DNA of 6,883 bases from Armatimonadota bacterium (GTDB lineage Bacteria; Armatimonadota; Zipacnadia; Zipacnadales; JABUFB01), in contig JAGPGE010000323.1 of assembly GCA_018056145.1 (NCBI GenBank), forward strand, positions 1-6,883. The letters are read 5' to 3'. Positions 1 through 4,878 of the stretch are shown in pieces (position 1 is the stretch's first letter; each line of letters starts with the position of its first letter). The position numbers and the translations under genes were made by a program. The notes under the pieces were generated by a model. The model was given only the letters and a program-made list of their open reading frames with translations. It made no database searches and was not told the DNA's origin.

Positions 1-389
1 TGGGCAACGTCGTCATTCATGCCGAGATTCAGGACCGTGTCCATCATGCCGGGCATGGAATCCCGGGCGCCCGAGCGGACGGAAACGAGGAGGGGATTGT
101 CGGGGTTGCCGAACTCCTTGCCGGTCTCCTTCTCCAGCTTCTCTTTCGCTTCGAGGATCGCTTGCTTCAGCTCCGCAGTGAACTTGTGGCCCGCATTCAT
201 GAACTCGATGCACTGCTCGGTGGTGACGGTGAAGCCCGGCGGTACGGGCAGGCCGGCGCTGGTCATGATATTGAGGTTGGCGCCCTTGCCACCCAACAGG
301 TACTTGAGCATTCCACCCTCGGCCCTGAGCTGCTCCTCAAGAGCCTTCGCGTCATCGCTGAACATATACACGGGCTTGTACTTCGCCAT
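1..389 (-). CDS. ppdK: Pyruvate, phosphate dikinase, N-terminal part (gene runs off the left edge)
   Basis: The enzyme interconverts pyruvate + ATP + phosphate and phosphoenolpyruvate + AMP + pyrophosphate in the cytoplasm, linking glycolysis and gluconeogenesis. Only the first 129 codons are present; the family is usually about 870-900 residues. They form the start of the ATP-grasp nucleotide-binding domain. LLGGKGANL (residues 31-39) and GLPVPPGFTVTT (46-57) are the family's opening signature. SVRSGARDSMPGMMDTVLN (103-121) is the conserved ATP-binding stretch with its arginines. The ATG at 387-389 is preceded by AGGGAGGA six bases upstream, which fixes the start. The gene follows the S4 gene by 64 bases on the same strand with no U-tract terminator between them, so co-transcription is possible, and I see no convincing separate promoter. 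Phosphoenolpyruvate synthase shares the fold, but the DSMPGMMDTVLN stretch is typical of the dikinase. Very confident of the family; the central and catalytic His domains are outside the window. Confidence 0.95.
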   Translation of the reverse strand, partial: MAKYKPVYMFSDDAKALEEQLRAEGGMLKYLLGGKGANLNIMTSAGLPVPPGFTVTTEQCIEFMNAGHKFTAELKQAILEAKEKLEKETGKEFGNPDNPLLVSVRSGARDSMPGMMDTVLNLGMNDDVA

Positions 390-411
390 CGACGTTCCTC
401 CCTGGTATCTC

Positions 412-426
412 GGGTCTCAGCGACCC
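412..426 (-). promoter_or_regulatory. Small 5' leader hairpin ahead of the ppdK ribosome binding site
   Basis: In the minus-strand RNA, GGGUC and GACCC form a perfect 5-bp stem around the loop GCUGA. The hairpin ends eight bases before the AGGGAGGA ribosome binding site of ppdK. No U-run follows, so it is unlikely to be an intrinsic terminator for the S4 gene. A hairpin with the same five-base loop and a different stem sits ahead of the lipoprotein gene at 2687-2701. A role in translation control or mRNA stability is inference only. Confidence 0.35.
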
Positions 427-453
427 TGGCTGTTCTGTTCCACAACAAGCACT

Positions 454-723
454 TCAGATGTCCAGATCAACCTTCTCGGTTGATAGAAGCCTTACATACT
501 CGTCACGTTCGTGCTTACGCACCGGTCTGTCCGGCATCGCGAGCACTTCGTGGATCGTGACCTTCATCCCGATGCGTACTGTGATGAGGTCTCCGACCTT
601 CACCCCCGCCGACGCCTTCGCCGGCTTCCCGTTGATTTCCACAAGCCCCTCGTCGCATGCGCGCTTTGCGACAGGCCGGCGCGCGATGACCCCGGTCGCC
701 TTGAGGAAAAGGTCCAGCCTCAT
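454..723 (-). CDS. S4-domain RNA-binding protein, RqcP/YabO (Hsp15) family
   Basis: This 89-residue basic protein consists almost entirely of an S4 RNA-binding fold. MRLDLFLKATG opens the domain (residues 1-11), R15-R16 follow, and VEINGKPAKAS (28-38) and VKVGDLITVRIG (41-52) form the S4 core. RqcP (YabO in Bacillus) binds the obstructed 50S subunit with RqcH and supports alanine tailing of stalled nascent chains; E. coli Hsp15 is the related heat-shock protein. R2 and the R15-R16 pair match the conserved basic positions as I recall them. The ATG at 721-723 lies four bases after the mazG stop, with GGAG seven bases upstream still inside mazG, which points to translational coupling. An ATG overlapping the mazG stop (726-728) is followed at once by a stop and can be excluded. 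Neighbouring mazG is the typical partner of yabO in Firmicutes. Whether the organism has RqcH cannot be seen here, so RqcP is the best guess over a generic S4 protein. Confidence 0.85.
   Translation of the reverse strand: MRLDLFLKATGVIARRPVAKRACDEGLVEINGKPAKASAGVKVGDLITVRIGMKVTIHEVLAMPDRPVRKHERDEYVRLLSTEKVDLDI
466..484 (-). other. Perfect 7-bp inverted repeat at the 3' end of the S4 gene
   Basis: ATCAACC and GGTTGAT flank the loop GAGAA (minus strand) in the last codons of the S4 gene, ending 12 bases before the first base of its stop codon. No U-run follows, so it is not a standard intrinsic terminator. It could be an mRNA 3'-end structure or simply a by-product of coding sequence. Confidence 0.25.
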
Positions 724-727
724 GCCA

Positions 728-1498
728 TCACTCCGCCTTGGACCGTTCCCAGAGCACGTCCATCTCCGCGAGGGACATGTCGGACAGGTCCTTCCCCATC
801 TCCCGCGCCTGCTGCTCCACCGAGCGGAATCGGGCCGCGAAACGGTCGCAAGCCATGCGCAGGGCGTCCTCGGCATCCACTTTGAGGAAGCGGGCCACGT
901 TGACGAGGGCGAACAGGACATCTCCGAGCTCATCCGCGATGGCCGATTGGTCGCCCATCGCCCGGGCTTCGTGCAGTTCGGTGAGTTCCTCGTCAACTTT
1001 CTGCAGGGGACCGTCAAGGTCGGGCCAGTCGAAGCCGACCTTCGAGGCCTTCTTCTGCATGTCCGCCGCCCGTTTGAGCGCTGGCAACGCGCCCGGGATG
1101 CCGTCCAGGACGGACTCGCGAGATGCGGATTCCTTCTCCGCGCGCTTCAGCCGCTCCCAGTTGTGAAGAACCTCATCGCTTCCGGCCACCTCGGTGTCGC
1201 CGAAGACATGGGGGTGGCGGTAGATCAGTTTCTCGTTGATGCGGTCGCAGACCGCGCGGATGTCGAAGCTTCCGACCTCTTCGGCGACTCGGGCGTGGAA
1301 GACCACCTGCAGGAGCACATCCCCCAGTTCGGCGCACAACTTCTCGCTGTCGCCGCTGTCTACCGCCTCCACGGCCTCGTAGGCTTCCTCGATCATGTAC
1401 GGCTTCAGCGTCTGGTGGTCCTGTTCACGGTCCCAGGGACAACCATCAGGGGACCTGAGCCGGGCCATGATCTCCACCAGTTCATCAAACTGCTTCAT
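728..1498 (-). CDS. mazG: Nucleoside triphosphate pyrophosphohydrolase MazG
   Basis: MazG hydrolyses (d)NTPs to the monophosphate and pyrophosphate. It acts as a house-cleaning enzyme and, in E. coli, lowers ppGpp during starvation. The 256 residues are close to the 263 of E. coli MazG and contain two all-alpha MazG repeats. Repeat one has SPDGCPWDREQ (16-26), the metal-binding E37-E38-x-x-E41 and E57-L-G-D60, then RHPHVF (94-99) and NWERLK (113-118). Repeat two has E170-E171-x-x-E174 and E190-L-G-D193. All acidic metal ligands are present in both repeats, so activity is expected. A stop codon lies directly upstream of the ATG at 1496-1498, which fixes the start; the ribosome binding site is weak (GGTG-like). 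The gene follows the lipoprotein gene after a hairpin-rich 128-base spacer and is almost fused to the S4 gene downstream. The tetrapyrrole-methylase domain found in Bacillus YabN is absent. Confidence 0.95.
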   Translation of the reverse strand: MKQFDELVEIMARLRSPDGCPWDREQDHQTLKPYMIEEAYEAVEAVDSGDSEKLCAELGDVLLQVVFHARVAEEVGSFDIRAVCDRINEKLIYRHPHVFGDTEVAGSDEVLHNWERLKRAEKESASRESVLDGIPGALPALKRAADMQKKASKVGFDWPDLDGPLQKVDEELTELHEARAMGDQSAIADELGDVLFALVNVARFLKVDAEDALRMACDRFAARFRSVEQQAREMGKDLSDMSLAEMDVLWERSKAE

Positions 1499-1626
1499 TC
1501 ACACCCACGGTCCTGTCGCGACATCGGGCGACCGCCTGTTCGCGGCCGCCCGAGCATTTCGTGGCACAGTTGTCGCTGCTCCACCAGGCCCGGTGCGCGG
1601 GCCCGGTAAGCGACTTCGATCGGTGT
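1499..1626 (-). other. Structured spacer between the lipoprotein gene and mazG
   Basis: These 128 GC-rich bases contain no convincing gene and fold strongly on the minus strand. Hairpin A (1583-1607) has a 9-bp stem with one G-U pair and a 7-base loop. Hairpin B (1524-1553) has a 12-bp stem with one G-U pair and the loop GAACAG. A weaker stem lies between them: GUGG/CCAC, an A-G mismatch, then GCAG/CUGU. In A and B the imperfect position is G-U in minus-strand RNA but A-C if the plus strand were transcribed, so the folds favour the direction of the genes. No U-run follows either hairpin, so they are not ordinary terminators. They could set relative expression of the two genes by RNA processing, 3'-end protection or attenuation. 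The function is inferred. Confidence 0.45.
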
Positions 1627-2667
1627 CTACTTGGACTTGGCCGGCTGGCCCTTGCCACCGGCGGGTGACGCTCCGGCAGGCGGAGCCTGACCACCCTTGC
1701 CCGGTGCTGCCTCGCCACCCGACGGCGCTCCTTTGCCTTCCGGTCCGAAGCTCGGGATGTCCGCCTTGGGCGTGAACATCTCGTTCAGGTCGGCATACTT
1801 CGGGTCGACGATATTGACCGTGGCCTTCTCGCGCAGTTCGGAAAGCAACTGCTGGGGGTCCTTGGCCTGCCGGGACTTGAAGGCCTCTTCGATGCGCGCG
1901 CGGTCCTTCTCAAGGGACGCCTCGGACGCAGGCAGCACCTCGATCAGCTTGACGATGTACCAGCGTTCCTCAACCGCAAAGGGCTCGCTGATTTGCCCGG
2001 CCTTCATCCCCGCAAGGGTCTGGGCGACCGTCGGCGGGAAGATCTGTTCGCGGGGCATCGGCGGGAGTTCGCCGCCATTGTCGCGGCTCATCGGCGAGAC
2101 GCTGTGCTGCTTGGCGAGCTTGGCGAAGTCGGCGCCTTCCTTCTTCAGCTCCGCGGCGATCTTCGCGGCCTCGTCCTTCGTTGCGACCACGATCTCGGCG
2201 TACTTGACCCGTTCCGGCTGGCCGAAGGCAGACTTGTACTGTTCAAAGAACTTCTTCAGTTCAGCCTCGTCGACCTTGACATCCTTGGTGCAGAGCATTT
2301 GCACCTTCATTTCCATCGCAAGGCTCTCGGTGACGTCTTCTTCGGTCATCCCCCTGGACGCGAGCATCTGGGCGAAGGACTCATCGGAACCGAAACGCTC
2401 CTTGATCTCCTTCATGCGCTCGTCAATCTTCTCGGGCGGCAACGTCATGCCGGAAGCCGCAAAGGCATCCTCGATGAGTTGGCGGTTGATCATCCCCAAC
2501 AGGGCTTCGCGACCCTGGTCCTTCTCGAGCTTCTCGAGAAACTCAGCCCGGGTGATCTTGGAGTCGCCCACAACGGCGATCGGTTGCTTCCCACAGCCCA
2601 CGAATCCAGACACGCAGAAAACTAGCAGCAGGGCGACGCCGCCCAGCCTGAGACAATGCACGGGCAA
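1627..2667 (-). CDS. SurA/PrsA-like foldase lipoprotein with a degenerate parvulin domain
   Basis: This is a 346-residue secreted chaperone-like protein. The N-terminus has a signal segment (LGGVALLLVFCVSGFVG) ending in a probable lipobox at Cys25; Phe at -3 is not standard. A SurA-type helical region covers about residues 35-145 and a PpiC/parvulin domain about 149-244, recognisable by FAKLAKQHSVSP, NGGELPPMP and AGQISEP. The last 35 or so residues are a Pro/Gly/Lys-rich tail. Family members help extracytoplasmic proteins fold at the membrane. Here the parvulin positions for the two active-site histidines read Glu158 (YAEIVV) and Tyr237 (RWYIVKL), and the Cys/Asp position reads Ser191, so isomerase activity is doubtful. 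I chose the TTG at 2665-2667 because AAAGGAG lies nine bases upstream; the TTG at 2676 directly abuts that site, and the GTG at 2661 is 15 bases away. It has its own promoter (2718-2746) and begins the mazG-S4 group. Confidence 0.85.
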   Translation of the reverse strand: MPVHCLRLGGVALLLVFCVSGFVGCGKQPIAVVGDSKITRAEFLEKLEKDQGREALLGMINRQLIEDAFAASGMTLPPEKIDERMKEIKERFGSDESFAQMLASRGMTEEDVTESLAMEMKVQMLCTKDVKVDEAELKKFFEQYKSAFGQPERVKYAEIVVATKDEAAKIAAELKKEGADFAKLAKQHSVSPMSRDNGGELPPMPREQIFPPTVAQTLAGMKAGQISEPFAVEERWYIVKLIEVLPASEASLEKDRARIEEAFKSRQAKDPQQLLSELREKATVNIVDPKYADLNEMFTPKADIPSFGPEGKGAPSGGEAAPGKGGQAPPAGASPAGGKGQPAKSK

Positions 2668-2686
2668 GACGAACAACTCCTTTCGC

Positions 2687-2701
2687 GTGGCTCAGCGCCA
2701 C
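2687..2701 (-). promoter_or_regulatory. Small 5' leader hairpin ahead of the lipoprotein ribosome binding site
   Basis: In minus-strand RNA, GUGGC and GCCAC form a perfect 5-bp stem around GCUGA, three bases before the AAAGGAG ribosome binding site. It lies in the short leader between the predicted transcription start (about 2711) and the gene. It matches the ppdK leader hairpin (412-426) in stem length, loop and closing C-G pair, but has different stem bases. Confidence 0.35.
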
Positions 2702-2717
2702 ATGCACGGCGAAGCGG

Positions 2718-2746
2718 ATTATAGCACAGGGCAATCACCGCGACAA
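2718..2746 (-). promoter_or_regulatory. Sigma-70-type promoter of the lipoprotein-mazG-S4 group
   Basis: On the minus strand, TTGTCG (2741-2746, four of six matches to TTGACA) is followed after exactly 17 bases by a perfect TATAAT (2718-2723). Transcription should begin near 2711, giving a leader of about 45 bases. The -35 box lies within the T-run of the upstream sigma gene's terminator, so the two units are packed end to end. Confidence 0.8.
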
Positions 2747-2778
2747 ACAAAACTTCCGGGCGCGGAAACACCCGGAAG
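2742..2778 (-). terminator. Intrinsic terminator of the sigma factor gene
   Basis: Read on the minus strand, CTTCCGGG (2771-2778) and CCCGGAAG (2753-2760) form a perfect 8-bp stem with a 10-base loop, followed directly by TTTTGTTTGT. The stem begins 26 bases after the sigma gene's stop codon. This is a textbook Rho-independent terminator and separates the sigma gene from the lipoprotein unit. Confidence 0.88.
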
Positions 2779-2804
2779 CGGTGGCGGTGTTTGGCTGATT
2801 GTGG

Positions 2805-3665
2805 TTAACTGAGTGGCGACAGACTTAGTTCCCGCTCCGCCATTCCGCGCAGCCGCTGGATCGCCTGTCCATGTATCTGGCAGATGCGCGACTCCGTCAC
2901 TTCGAGGATCAGACCGATCTCCTTGAGCGTCATGCCTTCCTGGTAGTACAGCGCGATCACCTGCCGCTCGCGCTCCGGAAGGCGTGTTACCGCCTGTGAG
3001 ATAACCTTCCGGATCGCCTCCTGTTCCACCCTGATCGAGGGGTCACCGTAGGTGTCCCAGGGCTCCACGTCCTCGGTCTCGTCATTGGGGTCGTCGTCGC
3101 CCGCAAGGGCTTCTTCGAGGGAGAGCAGGGTTGCCGCGCTGGTCTCGTCCAGCAGGTCGCGGTACTCGTCTATATCTAGGCCGAGAGCCGCCGCGATCTC
3201 GTGCTCACCAGGGGGCCTGCCCAGTTCGTACTCCAAGCGGGCCGCGGTTCGCGCCGCGTCGCGCGCCCGGCGGCGAACGCTGCGCGGCGCCCAGTCCTTG
3301 GAGCGTAGGCACTCCATGACTTCGCCGCGGATCACGGAACTGGCGTACGTGGCGAGTTTGGCGCCGCGAGTGGGGTCATAGCGGTCAACTGCCTTGATCA
3401 GCCCGAGGATGCCGGCGCTCACCAGGTCTTCGCGCTCCACGTTGTCGGGCAGATGCGCCCCGATGCGGCCCACGATGTGATGCACAAGGGAGACATGCTG
3501 GACGATCAGCTTCTCTCGCGTGGCCGGATCCATCGGGATCCCCCCTGGTGAGCTGACACTGACCGCCCCGGTACCCACTCCCACCATCGCCCCGCGAACG
3601 GGCGGCAAGGCGGCAGACGACTGGCCGGTGGCCTCCTGGGCCTGTCTCTCCGATCCGTTTCCCAT
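2805..3665 (-). CDS. Alternative RNA polymerase sigma factor, FliA/WhiG (sigma-28) type
   Basis: This sigma-70 family group 3 protein directs RNA polymerase to a special promoter set. With the ATG at 3663-3665 it has 286 residues. Region 2 (about 50-120) contains DLVSAGILGLIKAVDRYDP and FliA-like GAKLATYASSVIRGEVMECL. Region 2.4 holds DWAPRSVRRRAR (124-135), region 3 ELGRPPGEHEIAAALGL (147-163), and an acidic linker (DDDPNDETEDVE) spans about 190-201. Region 4 ends with the helix-turn-helix MTLKEIGLILEVTESRICQI, typical of FliA/WhiG. The first 44 residues are Ser/Gly/Gln-rich and match no sigma domain. The chosen ATG has GGGGGAG five bases upstream. Alternatives are GTG at 3809 (334 residues, ribosome binding site too close) and ATG at 3533 (242 residues, GGGGGG upstream). 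No flagellar or sporulation genes are in view, so the regulon is unknown. A kinase-like protein is encoded just upstream on the same strand. Confidence 0.88.
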   Translation of the reverse strand: MGNGSERQAQEATGQSSAALPPVRGAMVGVGTGAVSVSSPGGIPMDPATREKLIVQHVSLVHHIVGRIGAHLPDNVEREDLVSAGILGLIKAVDRYDPTRGAKLATYASSVIRGEVMECLRSKDWAPRSVRRRARDAARTAARLEYELGRPPGEHEIAAALGLDIDEYRDLLDETSAATLLSLEEALAGDDDPNDETEDVEPWDTYGDPSIRVEQEAIRKVISQAVTRLPERERQVIALYYQEGMTLKEIGLILEVTESRICQIHGQAIQRLRGMAERELSLSPLS

Positions 3666-3833
3666 GGACGCTCCCCCTGCAATTCCCGTGCCCGAGGTCC
3701 GAGCTGCGGGCCCGCGGTGACCCAGTGGCTGCGATGCGCAACGGTTCGACTGCGCCTGATTTCGGCTCTCGGGCCGCCCGGCCGGCGTCCGTAAGGGGCT
3801 CCAATCCACCTCCTGGTTTGCTCCTGCCCCGCA
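3666..3833 (-). promoter_or_regulatory. Long leader of the sigma factor mRNA, or an N-terminal extension
   Basis: About 168 bases separate the predicted transcription start from the chosen sigma start. The leader contains a consensus AGGAGG (3809-3814) that overlaps the in-frame GTG (3807-3809), leaving no spacer. That AGGAGG lies in the loop between GGGGC (3826-3830 on the minus strand) and GCCCC (3795-3799), which can pair. A TTG at 3802-3804 is better spaced but opens a different frame that runs through the sigma gene to 3385. The frame from 3809 stays open into the sigma gene, so a 48-residue extension cannot be excluded. Either way, this is an unusual start region for a regulator. Confidence 0.4.
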
Positions 3834-3839
3834 CGCCGC

Positions 3840-3868
3840 ATCTTACAGATTTCCATAGCTAAAGTCAA
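3840..3868 (-). promoter_or_regulatory. Sigma-70-type promoter of the sigma factor gene
   Basis: TTGACT (3863-3868, five of six matches) is followed after exactly 17 bases by TAAGAT (3840-3845, four of six) on the minus strand. Upstream sequence to about 3905 is the most AT-rich in the window and could act as an UP element. Overlapping half-sites AGAC-GTCT-ATT-AGAC lie at 3873-3887, just upstream of the -35 box, where an activator could bind. Confidence 0.7.
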
Positions 3869-3962
3869 GAAAAGACGTCTATTAGACCAATAAAAAACAA
3901 AATATGAGAGAAATTCCCGTTTTATGCCTGGATTATTGCCTGATCTCCCGGATAACCCCAGT
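3869..3962 (-). other. AT-rich gap between the kinase-like gene and the sigma promoter
   Basis: These 94 bases follow the stop of the kinase-like gene. I see no strong hairpin that would terminate its transcript. There is a T-rich run on the minus strand (3886-3903) without a stem before it, so read-through into the sigma gene is possible. I find no gene here. Confidence 0.4.
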
Positions 3963-4676
3963 TCACACGGGGGCAGGCAACAGCATCCGGATCCCCGGGC
4001 CGTCGCCGTTCAGATCGCCGATCATCCCCCTGTGCTCCCCCGCCACACGCGCGGCGGTAACCAGCGCGATCCTGTGCCACGGTACGAAGGTTTGTTCGGA
4101 CGACCCCGCGTTCTTAGGGGACTGCTCCACCTTCACCGTCATCCCAACCATGCCCTCAGGCAGCGTTTCGTCGCCCTGTGGGAGAAGCGACACAATGAGG
4201 GCGTCGCCCGCCGAAGACTGGTTGAGCATGGTCTGCAAGCAACAGCGCACCATCTGGCGCAGCGCAGAGGGTACGCCCCAGGCCAGCACCGGGCGCACTA
4301 CACTCCTCAGCCTTCTATCCAGTTCCACTCCGCGGGTCTTAGCGAGACGGGCGATCTCATCCATCGACCGCTCGGCGAGTTCCGCAAGATCTACCTCGCG
4401 GTGCTCCGACCGGCACCATATGGGGGCGTCGGCGAGGGCGATCAGATCCTCCAGGGTCCAGGCGATGAACTTCGCCTGGTCGATGATGATCCCGCAATGC
4501 CTGGTCCGCATCTCCTCGTCCTGACTGGTGCACAGGGTCTCCGCACACATCTGGATAGCCGTAAGGGGGGAGCGGATTTCGTGGGCCAGTGCGTGAGCGA
4601 AGCGGCTGTCGATCACGGGACGGTCGGCCGGAGCCTGACCCGGCCCATGGTGGGACGCTTCGGCGGCTGCTGACAT
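3963..4676 (-). CDS. Histidine-kinase-like phosphotransferase with an eroded ATPase domain
   Basis: A soluble 237-residue protein with no membrane segment or sensor domain. Residues 24-85 form a HisKA (DHp) dimerisation helix pair with the H-box H32-E-I-R-S-P-L-T39, so His32 is the expected phosphoacceptor. Residues 125-236 can be aligned to the kinase ATP-binding domain, but its key elements are gone. The N-box asparagines read Cys145 and Thr149 (LRQMVRCCLQTMLNQSS), the D-x-G-x-G box reads VEQSPKN, and the GLGL box reads WHRIALV. It probably cannot bind ATP or autophosphorylate, although it could pass phosphate between response regulators as Spo0B and ChpT do; the size matches ChpT. The ATG at 4674-4676 has a modest AAAGG nine bases upstream. 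The FliA/WhiG-type sigma gene lies downstream on the same strand, which suggests shared control. A divergent true kinase is the alternative but less likely reading. Confidence 0.7.
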   Translation of the reverse strand: MSAAAEASHHGPGQAPADRPVIDSRFAHALAHEIRSPLTAIQMCAETLCTSQDEEMRTRHCGIIIDQAKFIAWTLEDLIALADAPIWCRSEHREVDLAELAERSMDEIARLAKTRGVELDRRLRSVVRPVLAWGVPSALRQMVRCCLQTMLNQSSAGDALIVSLLPQGDETLPEGMVGMTVKVEQSPKNAGSSEQTFVPWHRIALVTAARVAGEHRGMIGDLNGDGPGIRMLLPAPV

Positions 4677-4699
4677 GGGAGGCGGCCTTTCTGCGCAAG

Positions 4700-4719
4700 C
4701 CGGGCCAAGGTCGGCCCGG
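4700..4719 (-). other. GC-rich hairpin ahead of the kinase-like gene
   Basis: CCGGGCC and GGCCCGG form a perfect 7-bp stem around GACCTT (minus strand), ending 23 bases before the ATG of the kinase-like gene. No T-run follows, so it is not a standard terminator of the GH2 gene. It could be a leader structure. Confidence 0.35.
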
Positions 4720-4751
4720 GGCCTGCTATGTGGGTATTGGCATCAGGTTTG

Positions 4752-4778
4752 GTATCGGTGCAGGGGGAGGCCGCTTGA
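4752..4778 (-). promoter_or_regulatory. Candidate sigma-28 (FliA/WhiG-type) promoter of the kinase-like gene
   Basis: On the minus strand, TCAA (4775-4778) is followed after exactly 15 bases by ACCGATAC (4752-4759). The FliA/WhiG consensus is TAAA, 15-16 bases, GCCGATAA, so three of four and six of eight positions match with the right spacing. The start codon lies about 70 bases downstream. The rest of this gap (4677-4878) shows no better sigma-70 promoter on the minus strand, and just after the GH2 stop only a short ACCG-CAC-CGGT stem followed by a pyrimidine run. Confidence 0.4.
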
Positions 4779-4878
4779 CCGCGGGGCAGGTAAAAAGCGC
4801 GCTCAGGGGGGCAAATATGTGGCAGAACGCGCCGGACTGAGAGAGAAGACCGGTGCGGTAAGTAGTCACGCCCGTGGT

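Noticed and set aside
412..426. Hairpin after the S4 gene as an intrinsic terminator
   Set aside because: The stem is only 5 bp and is followed by GAGATACC rather than a T-run.
1583..1607. Direct repeat ACCGGGCC as a possible regulatory repeat
   Set aside because: The two copies are explained by the arms of the self-complementary hairpin in the spacer.
458..1609. Long plus-strand open frame (383 codons) across the S4 and mazG genes
   Set aside because: It is antisense to two clearly recognised genes in a high-GC region where shadow frames are expected, and its translation shows no family motifs.
1485..1718. Small minus-strand frame (77 codons) spanning the end of the lipoprotein gene and the spacer
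   Set aside because: It overlaps the lipoprotein gene out of frame, has no ribosome binding site I can support, and the spacer part is better explained by RNA hairpins.
1697..2812. Plus-strand open frame (371 codons) opposite the lipoprotein gene
   Set aside because: It is the Ser-rich shadow of a recognised gene, runs through that gene's promoter and terminator, and has no recognisable domain.
3385..3804. Out-of-frame minus-strand reading frame starting at TTG 3802-3804 after a perfect AGGAGG
   Set aside because: Spacing to the ribosome binding site is plausible, but most of the frame overlaps the conserved sigma gene and the product is a low-complexity Arg/Gly/Pro-rich sequence. It is kept only as a possible leader translation.
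3975..4004. GDGPGI near the end of the kinase-like protein, resembling the G1 ATP-binding box
   Set aside because: It lies just before the final LLP strand, where the kinase fold has its last turn, not after the strand that carries the real G1 aspartate. The true G1 position reads VEQSPKN.
4700..4719. GC-rich hairpin as terminator of the GH2 gene
   Set aside because: There is no T-run after it on the minus strand, and it lies about 160 bases after the GH2 stop, close to the next start codon.
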